Source: a bacterium (GTDB lineage Bacteria > Cyanobacteriota > Vampirovibrionia > Gastranaerophilales > Gastranaerophilaceae). From it: 64,000 bases of DNA. The position numbers and the translations under genes are program-made. Shown piece after piece: positions 27,604 to 36,648 of the stretch. The notes beneath the pieces were generated by a model that had not been told where the DNA came from, did no database searches, and saw only the letters and a list, made by a program, of their open reading frames with translations. How positions within the stretch are numbered: position 1 is the stretch's first letter; each line of letters begins with the position of its first letter. The stretch lies in the NCBI GenBank assembly GCA_017541465.1, contig JAFXYZ010000065.1, forward strand, positions 1 to 64,000. The letters are read 5' to 3'.

Positions 27604-29123
27604 TATTGTACTCCCAGCATATCAACAGTGGTATCTATAAACGGCATATATATGTCGGACAGAAAATTCGGGAAAATACCGAAGAATAAAACGATGACAG
27701 ATATAATTATTAAAACATTCAGTCTGTGCCCTGAAATATCTCTTGTAAAATTCAAATCTCTTACACCGAAAAAGCAAGAGTGGAAAAGTTTTAAAATGTA
27801 AGCAGAAGATAGAACTATAGTAAATATTGAAATTGAGGTCAGAATTTTAGGCAGGGTTATGCCAAAATCAGAGGTCATACCACCGACAAAAGAGAGAAAC
27901 TCTGCTATAAATCCGCTGAATAAAGGCACACCGACCGCAGCAAGAATAATCGGTATCGAAACGAACATAAAAAGAGGGGAATTTTTAAGGTGGTTATGAA
28001 TATAATCTATGTCTCTTGTTGAATAAATTGAATAAAGAATACCTGCAACAGTGAAGAGCCCCGCAGCTATAATGGCGTGGGATATAAGCTGGAAAACAGC
28101 ACCCGAGAGCCCGATATAATTAACCGAAAACAAACCTATAAGAAATATTCCCATCTGAGAAATACTCGAAAAGGCAATTAACCGTTTTATATCCTTCTGA
28201 ACAACTGCAAGAGAAGAAGCATAAATGCAGTTTACCGCGGCAAAAAACATCAGCGCAGGCGCAAGAGTTAGGAATATATCGGGGAAGAGTGATAAATTAA
28301 ACCTCAGTAAACCGTAAGCTCCTGTTTTTAAAAGAATTGCCGCAAGAACAATGCTGACAGGTGTCGGTGCATCGGAATGAGCATCGGCGAGCCAGGTATG
28401 AAGCGGAACTATCGGAAGTTTTACCCCAAAACCAATTAAAAAACAAATAAATGCAAAATAGATTATCTGAGGGGGATAAAGATTTGAATCCGTAATGAGC
28501 ATATCCATATTCGAGGTCAGTACACCCGAGATTGAATAACTGTAAAAGTATATAGTAAAAATACCCAGAAGAATAAAAATACTTCCAAAGAAGGTATATA
28601 ACAAAAATTTCATCGCGGATGCTTTTGCGTTTACGCTTCCCCATTTTGAGATGAGAAAATACATTGGTACAAGCTCTAATTCCCAGAGAAGGAAGAAGAT
28701 GAACAAATCTTTTGCGCAAAAGATGCCTAAAATACACATTTCAAGAAGAAACATAAGTGAATAATAAATTTTAAAATCTTTTTTAATTGTCCGTTTGCTC
28801 ATAACAAAGGCAATAAAGAAGATGAAGGTGGTGAGCAGAACGAGAGCAAGCGAGAGCGAATCCATAGAAAATGTCGCGCTTATCCCGAGGGTATCTATCC
28901 AATGTAGAGAAAAGAGTTTTAGTTCGTCCTCCAGAACAAGAACCGGGTTTTGAGACTGAAAGAGAAGCAAAAAGGTAATTGCATAGAGAAAATGACAAAC
29001 CGAAAACCACTTTGAAAAACGTCTTACAGCGGTATCGGTGGAAGGGAACAGAGGACATAATATAATTAAAGATGCTATAAGGGGTGCAAATATTAGAAAT
29101 ATCAAGGACTGAAAGGATAACAT
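27603..29123 (-). CDS. nuoM: NADH-quinone oxidoreductase subunit M
   Basis: 506 residues, about 14 helices. NuoM segments: LLWELELVPMYFLISKWG, with the conserved glutamate of helix 5, KLPIVPLHTWLADAHSDAPTPVSIVLAAILLKTGAYG, and QKDIKRLIAFSSISQMG. It is the second antiporter-like pump subunit. Separated from nuoL by three bases. Confidence 0.96.
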   Translation of the reverse strand: MLSFQSLIFLIFAPLIASLIILCPLFPSTDTAVRRFSKWFSVCHFLYAITFLLLFQSQNPVLVLEDELKLFSLHWIDTLGISATFSMDSLSLALVLLTTFIFFIAFVMSKRTIKKDFKIYYSLMFLLEMCILGIFCAKDLFIFFLLWELELVPMYFLISKWGSVNAKASAMKFLLYTFFGSIFILLGIFTIYFYSYSISGVLTSNMDMLITDSNLYPPQIIYFAFICFLIGFGVKLPIVPLHTWLADAHSDAPTPVSIVLAAILLKTGAYGLLRFNLSLFPDIFLTLAPALMFFAAVNCIYASSLAVVQKDIKRLIAFSSISQMGIFLIGLFSVNYIGLSGAVFQLISHAIIAAGLFTVAGILYSIYSTRDIDYIHNHLKNSPLFMFVSIPIILAAVGVPLFSGFIAEFLSFVGGMTSDFGITLPKILTSISIFTIVLSSAYILKLFHSCFFGVRDLNFTRDISGHRLNVLIIISVIVLFFGIFPNFLSDIYMPFIDTTVDMLGVQ

Positions 29124-29126
29124 AGT

Positions 29127-31031
29127 TTATAGCTCCTTAGCAATATAACTGTAAATCTGAAAGGCAAGATACAAAATAAGCCCTGCCGAAAAGACGGCAT
29201 AGGCAATATATGTCTGAAAGTTGCCGTTTTGAAGTTTTTTGACGAGGTGGGATAATTTAACCGAAATAAAAGAAATTAATTTTACACACCCGTCAAAGAT
29301 GTATTCATCAATGAATTTTAAGACTTTGCAAACCGAAATAAATAATATAGAACCGATAAATTTAAAAATGGAATCAATGTATGCGCCACGATAGAAGAAT
29401 TTAACAATAAATCTTGGGATAATATTCCTTTTAGGCTTAATTTTTACTGTAATAAAGGCAACAGAAATACCTATCAGCGCGGCAGCTATTAAGATTAAAG
29501 CAAGCCCTAAATCGTGGTATTCCGTAAAGAAGAAATTCTGAGGGGTAATTGCCTTTAAAAGCTCATTATTTATAATTGCACCGCCGCACAGAGAAAGAAG
29601 TACAACACCTAAAATACCAAAAGTCATAGAATAAGAAGACATATATTTCATTGATAGATTAGATTCAAATTCAAAGATTTTTAAATACGACCTGAAGAGA
29701 TAAACAGTTGTCAGGAAGGAAACAAGAACCAACAAAGATAATGTCAGATAAGATGAAGGGTTAAAGAAGGAGCCGTAAATGGCTTCTTTTGCATTTCGTC
29801 CGATAAATGCCATACCGGATAGTGAGACAGAGGCAATAAACCAGTAAAGCGCCAAAAGGAATTTATTATATCTTACTCCCCCGAGTTTGTTCATATTTAA
29901 CTCATCACCATAGAGTTTTGAAACATATCCTGTAGTGAGGAATAATGAAGATTTGGCAAATGCGTGGGCGCACATATAAAATATTGCAGCGGTTGGTGAG
30001 AGTGCCCCTAAAGCAAAGAACATTAAACCCAACTGAGATGAGGTCGAATAAGCGAGCATTTTCTTGATATTTCGCTGAGGAAGCGCAAAAAGTGCACAGA
30101 AAATAGCGGTAAAAAGACCGACAATAAAAATTAAATGCAAAATAAATTCTGAAGCCATAAACATAGGGTATAGCCTCAAAATCAAAAATAAGCCTGCGCA
30201 AACCATAGTCGCGCTATGGATTAAAGCGCTGACAGGTGTTGGCGCCTTCATCGCGTCGACAAGCCAGGTCTGAAACGGGAACTGAGCTGATTTAACAAAA
30301 GCGCTGAGAGCAAGAAGTAATAAAATTGAAACAAAAGTTGTTTCGCTCATCAGAGCCTGAAGGTTGAAGGTTATTGCATCAAGATTAGTGAACGCGAGAA
30401 TTTCGCCCTGAGGGAAGGACTGGAGATAGGAAACCGAGTAATAAATCAACGTGATAAGTGCGAGAAGAAAGGTAAAATCACCGATTCTGTTAATCCAGAA
30501 AACTTTTTTTGCGGCAAGTGATACATCTGCTCTTTTATACCAAAAGCCGATGAGAAGATAACTCGCAACTCCGACAAGCTCCCAGAAAATATAGGTCTGA
30601 ATAAGGTTTGAAGAAACGAGAAGTGCACTCATTGAAAAATTAAAGAAATTTAAATAGAAAAAATATTTGTGGAAATCTTCGTCATCCTTCATATAGTCGT
30701 AAGAAAAGATATGAACGGCAAGACTGACACACATAAGGATAAAGAGGAATATTGCCGAAATATTATCAATAAATACTCCGAAATAAACACTTAAATTTCC
30801 GTACTGAAACCATAAGAGAGAGTTTTCAATAGTTCTCTGAACGGGAAACAGGGTTGAATAAAGAAGAAATGAGGAAAAAATAAGCCCCACCGTTGTTGAA
30901 AACAGAGTGAAGAAATAAGTCAGTTTTTTCGTATCGGTGAATTTAACGAAATGGTTAACGAGAATAAACAGACAAACCCAGACGGGCAGGAATAAGACAA
31001 GAAAAATATTGTGTTCGATTAACTCTGTCAT
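29127..31031 (-). CDS. nuoL: NADH-quinone oxidoreductase subunit L
   Basis: 634 residues, about 16 helices plus the C-terminal lateral helix. NuoL segments: FWELVGVASYLLIGFWYKR, SAQFPFQTWLVDAMKAPTPVSALIHSATMVCAG and QRNIKKMLAYSTSSQLG. It is the distal pump subunit, whose long amphipathic helix runs along the membrane arm. Its start overlaps the nuoK stop by four bases (ATGA). Confidence 0.96.
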   Translation of the reverse strand: MTELIEHNIFLVLFLPVWVCLFILVNHFVKFTDTKKLTYFFTLFSTTVGLIFSSFLLYSTLFPVQRTIENSLLWFQYGNLSVYFGVFIDNISAIFLFILMCVSLAVHIFSYDYMKDDEDFHKYFFYLNFFNFSMSALLVSSNLIQTYIFWELVGVASYLLIGFWYKRADVSLAAKKVFWINRIGDFTFLLALITLIYYSVSYLQSFPQGEILAFTNLDAITFNLQALMSETTFVSILLLLALSAFVKSAQFPFQTWLVDAMKAPTPVSALIHSATMVCAGLFLILRLYPMFMASEFILHLIFIVGLFTAIFCALFALPQRNIKKMLAYSTSSQLGLMFFALGALSPTAAIFYMCAHAFAKSSLFLTTGYVSKLYGDELNMNKLGGVRYNKFLLALYWFIASVSLSGMAFIGRNAKEAIYGSFFNPSSYLTLSLLVLVSFLTTVYLFRSYLKIFEFESNLSMKYMSSYSMTFGILGVVLLSLCGGAIINNELLKAITPQNFFFTEYHDLGLALILIAAALIGISVAFITVKIKPKRNIIPRFIVKFFYRGAYIDSIFKFIGSILFISVCKVLKFIDEYIFDGCVKLISFISVKLSHLVKKLQNGNFQTYIAYAVFSAGLILYLAFQIYSYIAKEL

Positions 31032-31348
31032 CCTTTTAACTCCTCTAATTCTTCTGATGAAATGTCGGGTTTATCTTTAAAAACTGAAATTATAATTGTT
31101 AAAGCAAGCGCAACCTGAAGCGCTGAAACAGCAGAGATAAAAAGCATAAATACACTGCCCGAACCGTCTTTATCAAGATAAGATGAAAATGCTATAAAAT
31201 TAAGATTAACGGAGCTCATCATAATCTCTAAGCTGATTAAAACCCTGATTAAATTACGGGAAATTATAAGCCCTATAATTCCTATAAAGAATAAAACAGC
31301 GCTTAATATGAGGTAATGAAAGAGCGAGGGGGATAAAATACTACTCAT
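31028..31348 (-). CDS. nuoK: NADH-quinone oxidoreductase subunit K
   Basis: 106 residues, the normal NuoK size, three membrane helices. The ATG at 31348 is chosen because GGAGG lies nine bases upstream; it overlaps the nuoJ stop by eight bases. The extension to 31405 would run through the nuoJ coding end and is rejected. The conserved glutamates are in LISLEIMMSSVNLNF and the C-terminal SALQVALALTII helix is typical. Confidence 0.95.
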   Translation of the reverse strand: MSSILSPSLFHYLILSAVLFFIGIIGLIISRNLIRVLISLEIMMSSVNLNFIAFSSYLDKDGSGSVFMLFISAVSALQVALALTIIISVFKDKPDISSEELEELKG

Positions 31349-31895
31349 TTTCTTTGACCTCCTGATTTTTAGGGTTCTTATTAACAAAAATGAGAACCCC
31401 GACAATACCGATTAAGAGAAGTAGGGATAACAGCTCAAAGGCGAAAATATATTTTGTAAAGAGTGTATTTCCGATGATTTGAAGTGATGCTGAACTGTCA
31501 GAGAGCATATAATCATTCGTATTTAAAAATTCCTTTAAGCCAAAAGACATATCCTGTCTGAGTATTCCAAATATTGAATAAACGATTAAAGAAATTCCGA
31601 AGAGAGTTAAAAAGAACCTTTTTGAAATAAATAAATATTTTCTCTCATCTTTTATGGTGTTATAGAGCATAACCGAAATGACAAAAAGCACACTAAAGGC
31701 AACACCATAAATTGAAATCTGAACGGCGGCATTGAAGGGCGCATTTAAGAGAAAATATAAAAGCCCGAATAAAATGAAGGAAACAAAGCCAAAAAAGATA
31801 CTGTAAAATATTTTTGGGATAAACACGGTTAACAGTGTGGTTATAACCAAAAATACGGCTGTGAGCCAAAATGATATTGTATTAATTAGTTCCAA
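31341..31895 (-). CDS. nuoJ: NADH-quinone oxidoreductase subunit J
   Basis: 184 residues with five membrane helices. Recognised by order in the operon and by the third-helix segment LNAPFNAAVQISIYGVAFSVLFVISVMLY, corresponding to the conserved A-x-x-Q-x-x-x-Y-x-G-A-x-x-V-L-F segment of NuoJ. The C-terminus is Lys/Glu rich. One base separates it from nuoI. Confidence 0.93.
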   Translation of the reverse strand: MELINTISFWLTAVFLVITTLLTVFIPKIFYSIFFGFVSFILFGLLYFLLNAPFNAAVQISIYGVAFSVLFVISVMLYNTIKDERKYLFISKRFFLTLFGISLIVYSIFGILRQDMSFGLKEFLNTNDYMLSDSSASLQIIGNTLFTKYIFAFELLSLLLLIGIVGVLIFVNKNPKNQEVKENE

Positions 31896-31896
31896 A

Positions 31897-32292
31897 TTAC
31901 CTCCTGAGCCTGATTATCAAATCGATTTTGTCTGTCGATGAGTATTCATAGTCATTTGTCATTATTAAAGTTTTGGTAGGACAGTTTTCGGCGCAATTAC
32001 CGCACTGAATACACTGCGAAAGGTCTATTGAAAGCTCATCTAAAACCTTCTTTGAGCCTTCATCTTCTTTTGTTGTAATCTTTATAGTGCCTTTAGACGG
32101 GCAAACACTTTTACATATACCGCAGGCGATACATTTGCACTCACCTTCAGCAAAAGATATTTTTCCCCTGAGATTTTTATGCTCTTTCTTTTTTTCGGGG
32201 TAAAAAACCGTAACAGGCTTTTTGATAAGGTTAGAGCCTATGGTGAAGTAGCCGATGATTAGTGAAATAATATGCCTAAAGAATTTTACCAT
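31897..32292 (-). CDS. nuoI: NADH-quinone oxidoreductase subunit I (8Fe-8S ferredoxin type)
   Basis: 131 residues. Two [4Fe-4S] motifs, [15 protein letters not shown] and [15 protein letters not shown], give clusters N6a and N6b, which pass electrons to NuoB. The N-terminus is shorter and more basic than in proteobacterial NuoI. In an enzyme without NuoEFG this subunit is close to where ferredoxin would deliver electrons. Confidence 0.95.
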   Translation of the reverse strand: MVKFFRHIISLIIGYFTIGSNLIKKPVTVFYPEKKKEHKNLRGKISFAEGECKCIACGICKSVCPSKGTIKITTKEDEGSKKVLDELSIDLSQCIQCGNCAENCPTKTLIMTNDYEYSSTDKIDLIIRLRR

Positions 32293-32295
32293 AAT

Positions 32296-33366
32296 CTATC
32301 TCGCCCCCATAAACAGTTTAATAAGGCAGACAATAAAAATATTCAGAATTGAGAGAGGAAGTATAAGTTTCCAGAAAAATTCAAGGCTTCTGTCTATTCT
32401 GAGCCGGGGGAGTGTCGCCCTTGTCCAGATAACGGCAACAACCAAAACCATAGTCTTTAAAATAAGCCAGAAGAATTGTTCAATAAAGATTAGAGGTGTT
32501 TTGATTAAATCAGAAAGAGGAAGAAAATCAGATATATATTTCCCGAAGGGTGAGAGAAATCCGCCGAGGAAAATTGTAGCCATAAAAGCACATAAAATAA
32601 ACATTGACGCATATTCGGCAAGGAAAAACATCGCAAATTTCATTCCTGAATACTCTGTATGATACCCTCCTACAAATTCACTCTCAGCTTCCGGAAAATC
32701 AAAAGGCACTCTGTTCATCATAGCGACAGATGAGATATAAAACGTTATAAACCCTAAAAGAGAAGGGATGATAAACCAGCCAAAACAGTTATTATTTATG
32801 CTCTGCGCAGATACGATATCATTTAAATCAAGCGAACCCGATAAAATAACGACCGAAAGAAGAGAAATAAAGATGGGAAGCTCATAACAGAGTGTCTGTG
32901 CGCAGGCACGAAGAGAACCCAAAAGAGAATACTTATTCGCGGAAGAAATTCCCGCAAACAAAATACCTAAAATAGGGAATGACAGTAGGGATAAAAAGAT
33001 TAAACTACCGACAACGGAATTCTGTACGGCAAAAAAGCCGTTGAAGGGAATATATGCCCATACGGTCATAATTGGCGCAAAAACTAAAATAGGCGATAAT
33101 GTAAACAATAATTTATCTGCTTTTAAAGGAATTATATCCTCTTTAAACAAGAGTTTTATTGCGTCTGCAACTGTCTGCAAAGCCCCATGGAAGCCTACTC
33201 TGTTCGGACCAACTCTAACGGTAAAGAAGCCAAGAAGTTTTCTTTCAAGTAAAACAAGAAACAAAACAACAAAAAGCATTAAAACGGCAACAACAATGAA
33301 GCCTATGAGATAATAGAGCGGGATATAAACGTAATCGGGGAAATAAGAAATATTGAAGTAGTTCAT
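32296..33366 (-). CDS. nuoH: NADH-quinone oxidoreductase subunit H
   Basis: 356 residues, eight or nine membrane helices. Typical NuoH segments: LLERKLLGFFTVRVGPNRVGFHGALQTVADAIKLLFKED and MNRVPFDFPEAESEFVGGYHTEYSGMKFA, the latter forming part of the quinone channel. C-terminal RATLPRLRIDRSLEFFWK is also conserved. It overlaps nuoD by four bases. NuoH joins the membrane arm to the quinone site. Confidence 0.97.
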   Translation of the reverse strand: MNYFNISYFPDYVYIPLYYLIGFIVVAVLMLFVVLFLVLLERKLLGFFTVRVGPNRVGFHGALQTVADAIKLLFKEDIIPLKADKLLFTLSPILVFAPIMTVWAYIPFNGFFAVQNSVVGSLIFLSLLSFPILGILFAGISSANKYSLLGSLRACAQTLCYELPIFISLLSVVILSGSLDLNDIVSAQSINNNCFGWFIIPSLLGFITFYISSVAMMNRVPFDFPEAESEFVGGYHTEYSGMKFAMFFLAEYASMFILCAFMATIFLGGFLSPFGKYISDFLPLSDLIKTPLIFIEQFFWLILKTMVLVVAVIWTRATLPRLRIDRSLEFFWKLILPLSILNIFIVCLIKLFMGAR

Positions 33367-34481
33367 CGGTCAACCTCCGGCATGATAACGTCAAGCGAGC
33401 CAAAGGCGGACATTAAATCGGAATACATTTTTCCCTTCATAATCTCGGGAAGTACCTGAAGTGCATAAAAAGAAGGTGTGCGCCATTTTACCCTTTCGGG
33501 GGTATTTGTTCCGTTGCCCCATAGCCAGCACATAATTTCACCTCTCGGGGCTTCAACAGAGCCGATGGTTAAACCTTCATCAATTTTAACAGTTTTAGAA
33601 TTGATATTTAAATTAACTTTATCGTCAGAAATATTTTTTCTCAGCCATTCAATACACTGAAGAGCGATTTTTCGGCTCTCGAGCATTTCTCTTATTCTCA
33701 TCTGATAGCGCGTGTAAGCATCGCCGTATATAGAAAAGGGAACATCAAAATCGAGCTCAGAATAAATAAGATAAGGTTTATCCTTTCTTAAATCAGCTTT
33801 TGAACCCGATGCTCTGAGGTTTACACCAGTAAGCCCAAAATTCTGAGCCTGTTTAAGTGATATTACACCGATTTCTTTTGTCCTGTCCAGAAATATCGGG
33901 TTATTAGTAATAATGTTTTCGTATTCTTTAACGTGAGAAGGGAATTCATCAAGAAATTCGGCTATTTTATCGAGAATTTCAGCTGAAATGTCTGATTTTA
34001 CACCGCCAAAGGTGTAATAGTTATACATCATTCTCGCACCCGTAATATTTTCAAAAATGTCTAAAATACTTTCTCGTTCCCTGAAGCAGTAAAAATAAGG
34101 CGAAGTAGCACCCAAGTCCATAAGGAAACTTGCGAGCCAGAGGAGGTGAGAAGATATTCTGTTTAATTCCATAGTCAAAACTCTTATATACTGAGCCTTT
34201 TTTGGAAGTTCAAAATTAAGAGAGGTCTCTATTGCACTCAGATAAGCCTGAGAGCAGAAGAACCCCGAGAGATAATCAACTCTGTCAACTACAGGGAGGT
34301 ACTGAAGACAGGTCATATTCTCAGCCATTTTTTCCATACCTCTGTGGAGGTAGCCGACTACAAAATCAAGTGATTTAATTCGCTCGCCGTCTAGCTCTTC
34401 TATGCACCTCAAAACCCCGTGGGTTGAAGGATGCTGAGGTCCGATATTTAGCTGAAAAGTGTTTTTTAAAGTTTTATTCAT
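33363..34481 (-). CDS. nuoD: NADH-quinone oxidoreductase subunit D
   Basis: 372 residues, the 49-kDa subunit related to the large subunit of NiFe hydrogenases. GPQHPSTHGVLR near the N-terminus and GYLHRGMEKMAEN contain the quinone-pocket residues (His of the beta-hairpin); the end is SAFGSLDVIMPEVDR. The hydrogenase nickel cysteines are absent, as expected for complex I. NuoC is a separate gene, overlapping by eight bases. Confidence 0.97.
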   Translation of the reverse strand: MNKTLKNTFQLNIGPQHPSTHGVLRCIEELDGERIKSLDFVVGYLHRGMEKMAENMTCLQYLPVVDRVDYLSGFFCSQAYLSAIETSLNFELPKKAQYIRVLTMELNRISSHLLWLASFLMDLGATSPYFYCFRERESILDIFENITGARMMYNYYTFGGVKSDISAEILDKIAEFLDEFPSHVKEYENIITNNPIFLDRTKEIGVISLKQAQNFGLTGVNLRASGSKADLRKDKPYLIYSELDFDVPFSIYGDAYTRYQMRIREMLESRKIALQCIEWLRKNISDDKVNLNINSKTVKIDEGLTIGSVEAPRGEIMCWLWGNGTNTPERVKWRTPSFYALQVLPEIMKGKMYSDLMSAFGSLDVIMPEVDR

Positions 34482-34926
34482 AATTCCACCTCAGCCTTTT
34501 ATCTTCATTTATATAGTCTTTTCTGAGAGGATGCCCCTGCCACTCTTCAGGTAATAAAATTCTTTTTAAATTAGGATGATTTATGAATTTAACACCGAAC
34601 AAATCATAAATTTCTCTCTCATCCCAGTTTGCGCTCTTAAAAACATCAACGACTGAAAGAATTTCAGGACAATTAACAGGAACTGACACTAAAATTATAA
34701 CCTCATCAAGATTTTTTGAGGAATAGAGATAATATGAAATCTCAAAATTATCATGAATTTGCGCACATGATACCGATTTTAAAACGTTAAAATCACACTC
34801 GGGAACATTTTTTAAGAAGGTTAAAACATTAACAATGTCGTCTTTTGAAACAAAAAATCTTGTCTGACCTGATTTTAAGGTCTCTGATTTTAAGATATTA
34901 AAATTTGAACTTAAATCAAAATTCAC
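34474..34926 (-). CDS. nuoC: NADH-quinone oxidoreductase subunit C
   Basis: 150 residues, the 30-kDa subunit. The C-terminal signature is WDEREIYDLFGVKFINHPNLKRILLPEEWQGHPLRKDY, close to the textbook NuoC motif. It overlaps the nuoB stop by one base and nuoD by eight. Scaffold subunit of the peripheral arm. Confidence 0.96.
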   Translation of the reverse strand: MNFDLSSNFNILKSETLKSGQTRFFVSKDDIVNVLTFLKNVPECDFNVLKSVSCAQIHDNFEISYYLYSSKNLDEVIILVSVPVNCPEILSVVDVFKSANWDEREIYDLFGVKFINHPNLKRILLPEEWQGHPLRKDYINEDKRLRWNYE

Positions 34927-35498
34927 TATCCCACCTCGATTTCAAAATATTTATCGTCATCAATGCAGATGAGAAGGTCCTTTTGGTCAATATCAAATTT
35001 TAATCTGCTTTTATGCGCTTTAATTTCATCGTCTCTGTCAAAAATATCCTGCGTTCTGATTTTCTTCTGAAGATTAATAATTGCTTCAAGCAGGCTCTCA
35101 GGTGTCGGAGGGCACATAGGAAGATAAACATCAACCGGAATGATTTTATCAACACCACGAACGACAGAATATGAATTTTCCCTGAACATACCCCCTGAGC
35201 ATGCGCAGGCACCCATAGCAATTACATACTTTGGCTCTGCCATTTGCTCATAGAGTTTAAGAAGAGCAGGTGCCATTTTTTGAGTTATAGTACCCGCGAC
35301 AATCAATAAATCAGCCTGTCTCGGGCTTCCTCTGAATACTTCAGAGCCGAAACGTGCAATATCATAGTTTGCACTTGAAACACTCATCATCTCAATACCA
35401 CAGCAGGAGGTCGCAAAAGTTAAAGGCCAAAGGGAATTTGACCTTGCCCAGTTATAAACGGTATTAATTGCCCCAGCGATTACCTGCATCAGTTCCAC
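34926..35498 (-). CDS. nuoB: NADH-quinone oxidoreductase subunit B
   Basis: 190 residues. Cluster N2 ligands: the tandem cysteines in [10 protein letters not shown], the cysteine in GACACSGG and the one in MCPPTPE. N2 is the terminal iron-sulphur cluster that reduces quinone. Overlaps nuoA by ten bases. The C-terminus (about 35 residues after the conserved core) is Asp/Lys-rich and not informative. Confidence 0.97.
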   Translation of the reverse strand: MELMQVIAGAINTVYNWARSNSLWPLTFATSCCGIEMMSVSSANYDIARFGSEVFRGSPRQADLLIVAGTITQKMAPALLKLYEQMAEPKYVIAMGACACSGGMFRENSYSVVRGVDKIIPVDVYLPMCPPTPESLLEAIINLQKKIRTQDIFDRDDEIKAHKSRLKFDIDQKDLLICIDDDKYFEIEVG

Positions 35499-35848
35499 CT
35501 CAATAAACCTTTTCGGATGGCATAGAACAGTCCGAAGGTTAAAATAACAATAAATATTGCTGCTTCTAAAAAGGCGAAAAGACCGAGTTCATCAAAGACT
35601 ACCGCAAACGGAAAGAGAAGAAGGGTTTCAACATCGAAGATAAGAAAAAGAATTGCAAAGATGAAATACTGAATATGAAATCTGATTTTTGCTGTTCCGA
35701 AGGGGAACATACCGCATTCATAAACCGATTTTTTTATTCTGTTATTATCCTTAGGTCGCACAATAAAGGCACAAACGAGCATGCATAGTGCAAACAGGAC
35801 TGATAAAACAAATATAATCGTTAACCCTAAAAACTCTTGCAAATTCAC
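35489..35848 (-). CDS. nuoA: NADH-quinone oxidoreductase subunit A
   Basis: 119 residues, three membrane helices. Typical sequence: [41 protein letters not shown], with the conserved Y-E-C-G and F-D-V-E. GTG start; the nearest purine-rich run, AAGG, is only three bases away, so initiation may be weak or use another mode. First gene of the nuoABCDHIJKLMN operon; no nuoE, nuoF or nuoG gene is in or next to it. Confidence 0.95.
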   Translation of the reverse strand: MNLQEFLGLTIIFVLSVLFALCMLVCAFIVRPKDNNRIKKSVYECGMFPFGTAKIRFHIQYFIFAILFLIFDVETLLLFPFAVVFDELGLFAFLEAAIFIVILTFGLFYAIRKGLLRWN

Positions 35849-35872
35849 TAACCTTATCTAATCTACAAAAAT

Positions 35873-35878
35873 ATTATA
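35873..35878 (-). promoter_or_regulatory. -10 box of the nuo operon promoter
   Basis: A perfect TATAAT on the minus strand lies 24 bases before the nuoA start. The -35 region, GTGCAT about 17 bases up, is weak. Another TATAAT sequence lies ten bases further upstream. Confidence 0.4.
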
Positions 35879-35931
35879 GTAAAAGATTATAAGTCATGCA
35901 CTAATTTTAAGAATTATTATAAAGGATAATT

Positions 35932-36639
35932 TTATTCTTCGGCTTTAAACAACAAAGAAAGTTCTACACGTCTTGAAGCATCATAGTCCTCAGTTTTATC
36001 CTTGGTCAAAACAGGCTCTGTGAAACTTTTACCTTCAATAATAATCAGTTTGGTTAAATCGTCAGTATATTTTTTATCGTAATTAGTTGTAAACATGTAA
36101 TTAGCAATAGAATTTGCTCTTAATAAACTCAGGTTCATATTTTTAAGGAACTGCTCCTCCTGGGTTTTTGCACCATAGAAGGAATGAGAATCCGTATGAC
36201 CTTCAATGATTATATGATGAAGATTTTTTCTGACCTTATCATTCTTCAAAAGAGTGTTAATATATTCAGGGAAGAATTTATCAAGATATGCTTTTCCGCT
36301 TTCTGAGAGTTCATAGCTGTTAAGATCAAAAAGTTCAACGTTTGAAATTTTTATCTGAGCGGTATTAGCATCAATATCAGCATCAAGCCCCTGAGCCTCA
36401 AGTTCTTTCTTGATTTCTGAGCTGAATTTTCTGGAATAATAAATTCTTTCTTTTTTTGTAAGAGTTTTGAGCTTTTTCTTCAAATGGCTTACCTGCTCTG
36501 TCTTTTCCCCATAGCCGGTAATTGCAAAAACGAAAAGAAGCATGAAAACAATAACCAAACCAAGCATAAGGTCGGTCATCGTTATCCAGAATATATTACT
36601 GTCATCAGAATTTTGAGGTTTTAATTTCTTTATAATCAT
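35932..36639 (-). CDS. ZorB/MotB-like OmpA-domain motor subunit
   Basis: 235 residues. A single membrane helix near the N-terminus contains the ion-channel aspartate, Asp23, in TDLMLGLVIVFMLLFV, which resembles the DLMxGLM segment of ZorB more than flagellar MotB. Residues about 55-85 are charged helices. The C-terminal 130 residues are an OmpA/MotB peptidoglycan-binding domain with EGHTDS, LSLLRANSIANYM and SRRVELSL. With the upstream ZorA/MotA-like gene (nine bases apart) it would form an ion-driven rotary motor anchored to the wall. Such pairs occur in Zorya anti-phage systems, gliding or Tol/Exb transport. No flagellar gene is nearby. Role inferred. Confidence 0.78.
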   Translation of the reverse strand: MIIKKLKPQNSDDSNIFWITMTDLMLGLVIVFMLLFVFAITGYGEKTEQVSHLKKKLKTLTKKERIYYSRKFSSEIKKELEAQGLDADIDANTAQIKISNVELFDLNSYELSESGKAYLDKFFPEYINTLLKNDKVRKNLHHIIIEGHTDSHSFYGAKTQEEQFLKNMNLSLLRANSIANYMFTTNYDKKYTDDLTKLIIIEGKSFTEPVLTKDKTEDYDASRRVELSLLFKAEE

Positions 36640-36648
36640 TATTTTGCC

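Noticed and set aside
31349-31405. Upstream extension of nuoK
   Set aside because: It would overlap the last codons of nuoJ by about 60 bases, and GGAGG sits correctly for the ATG at 31348.
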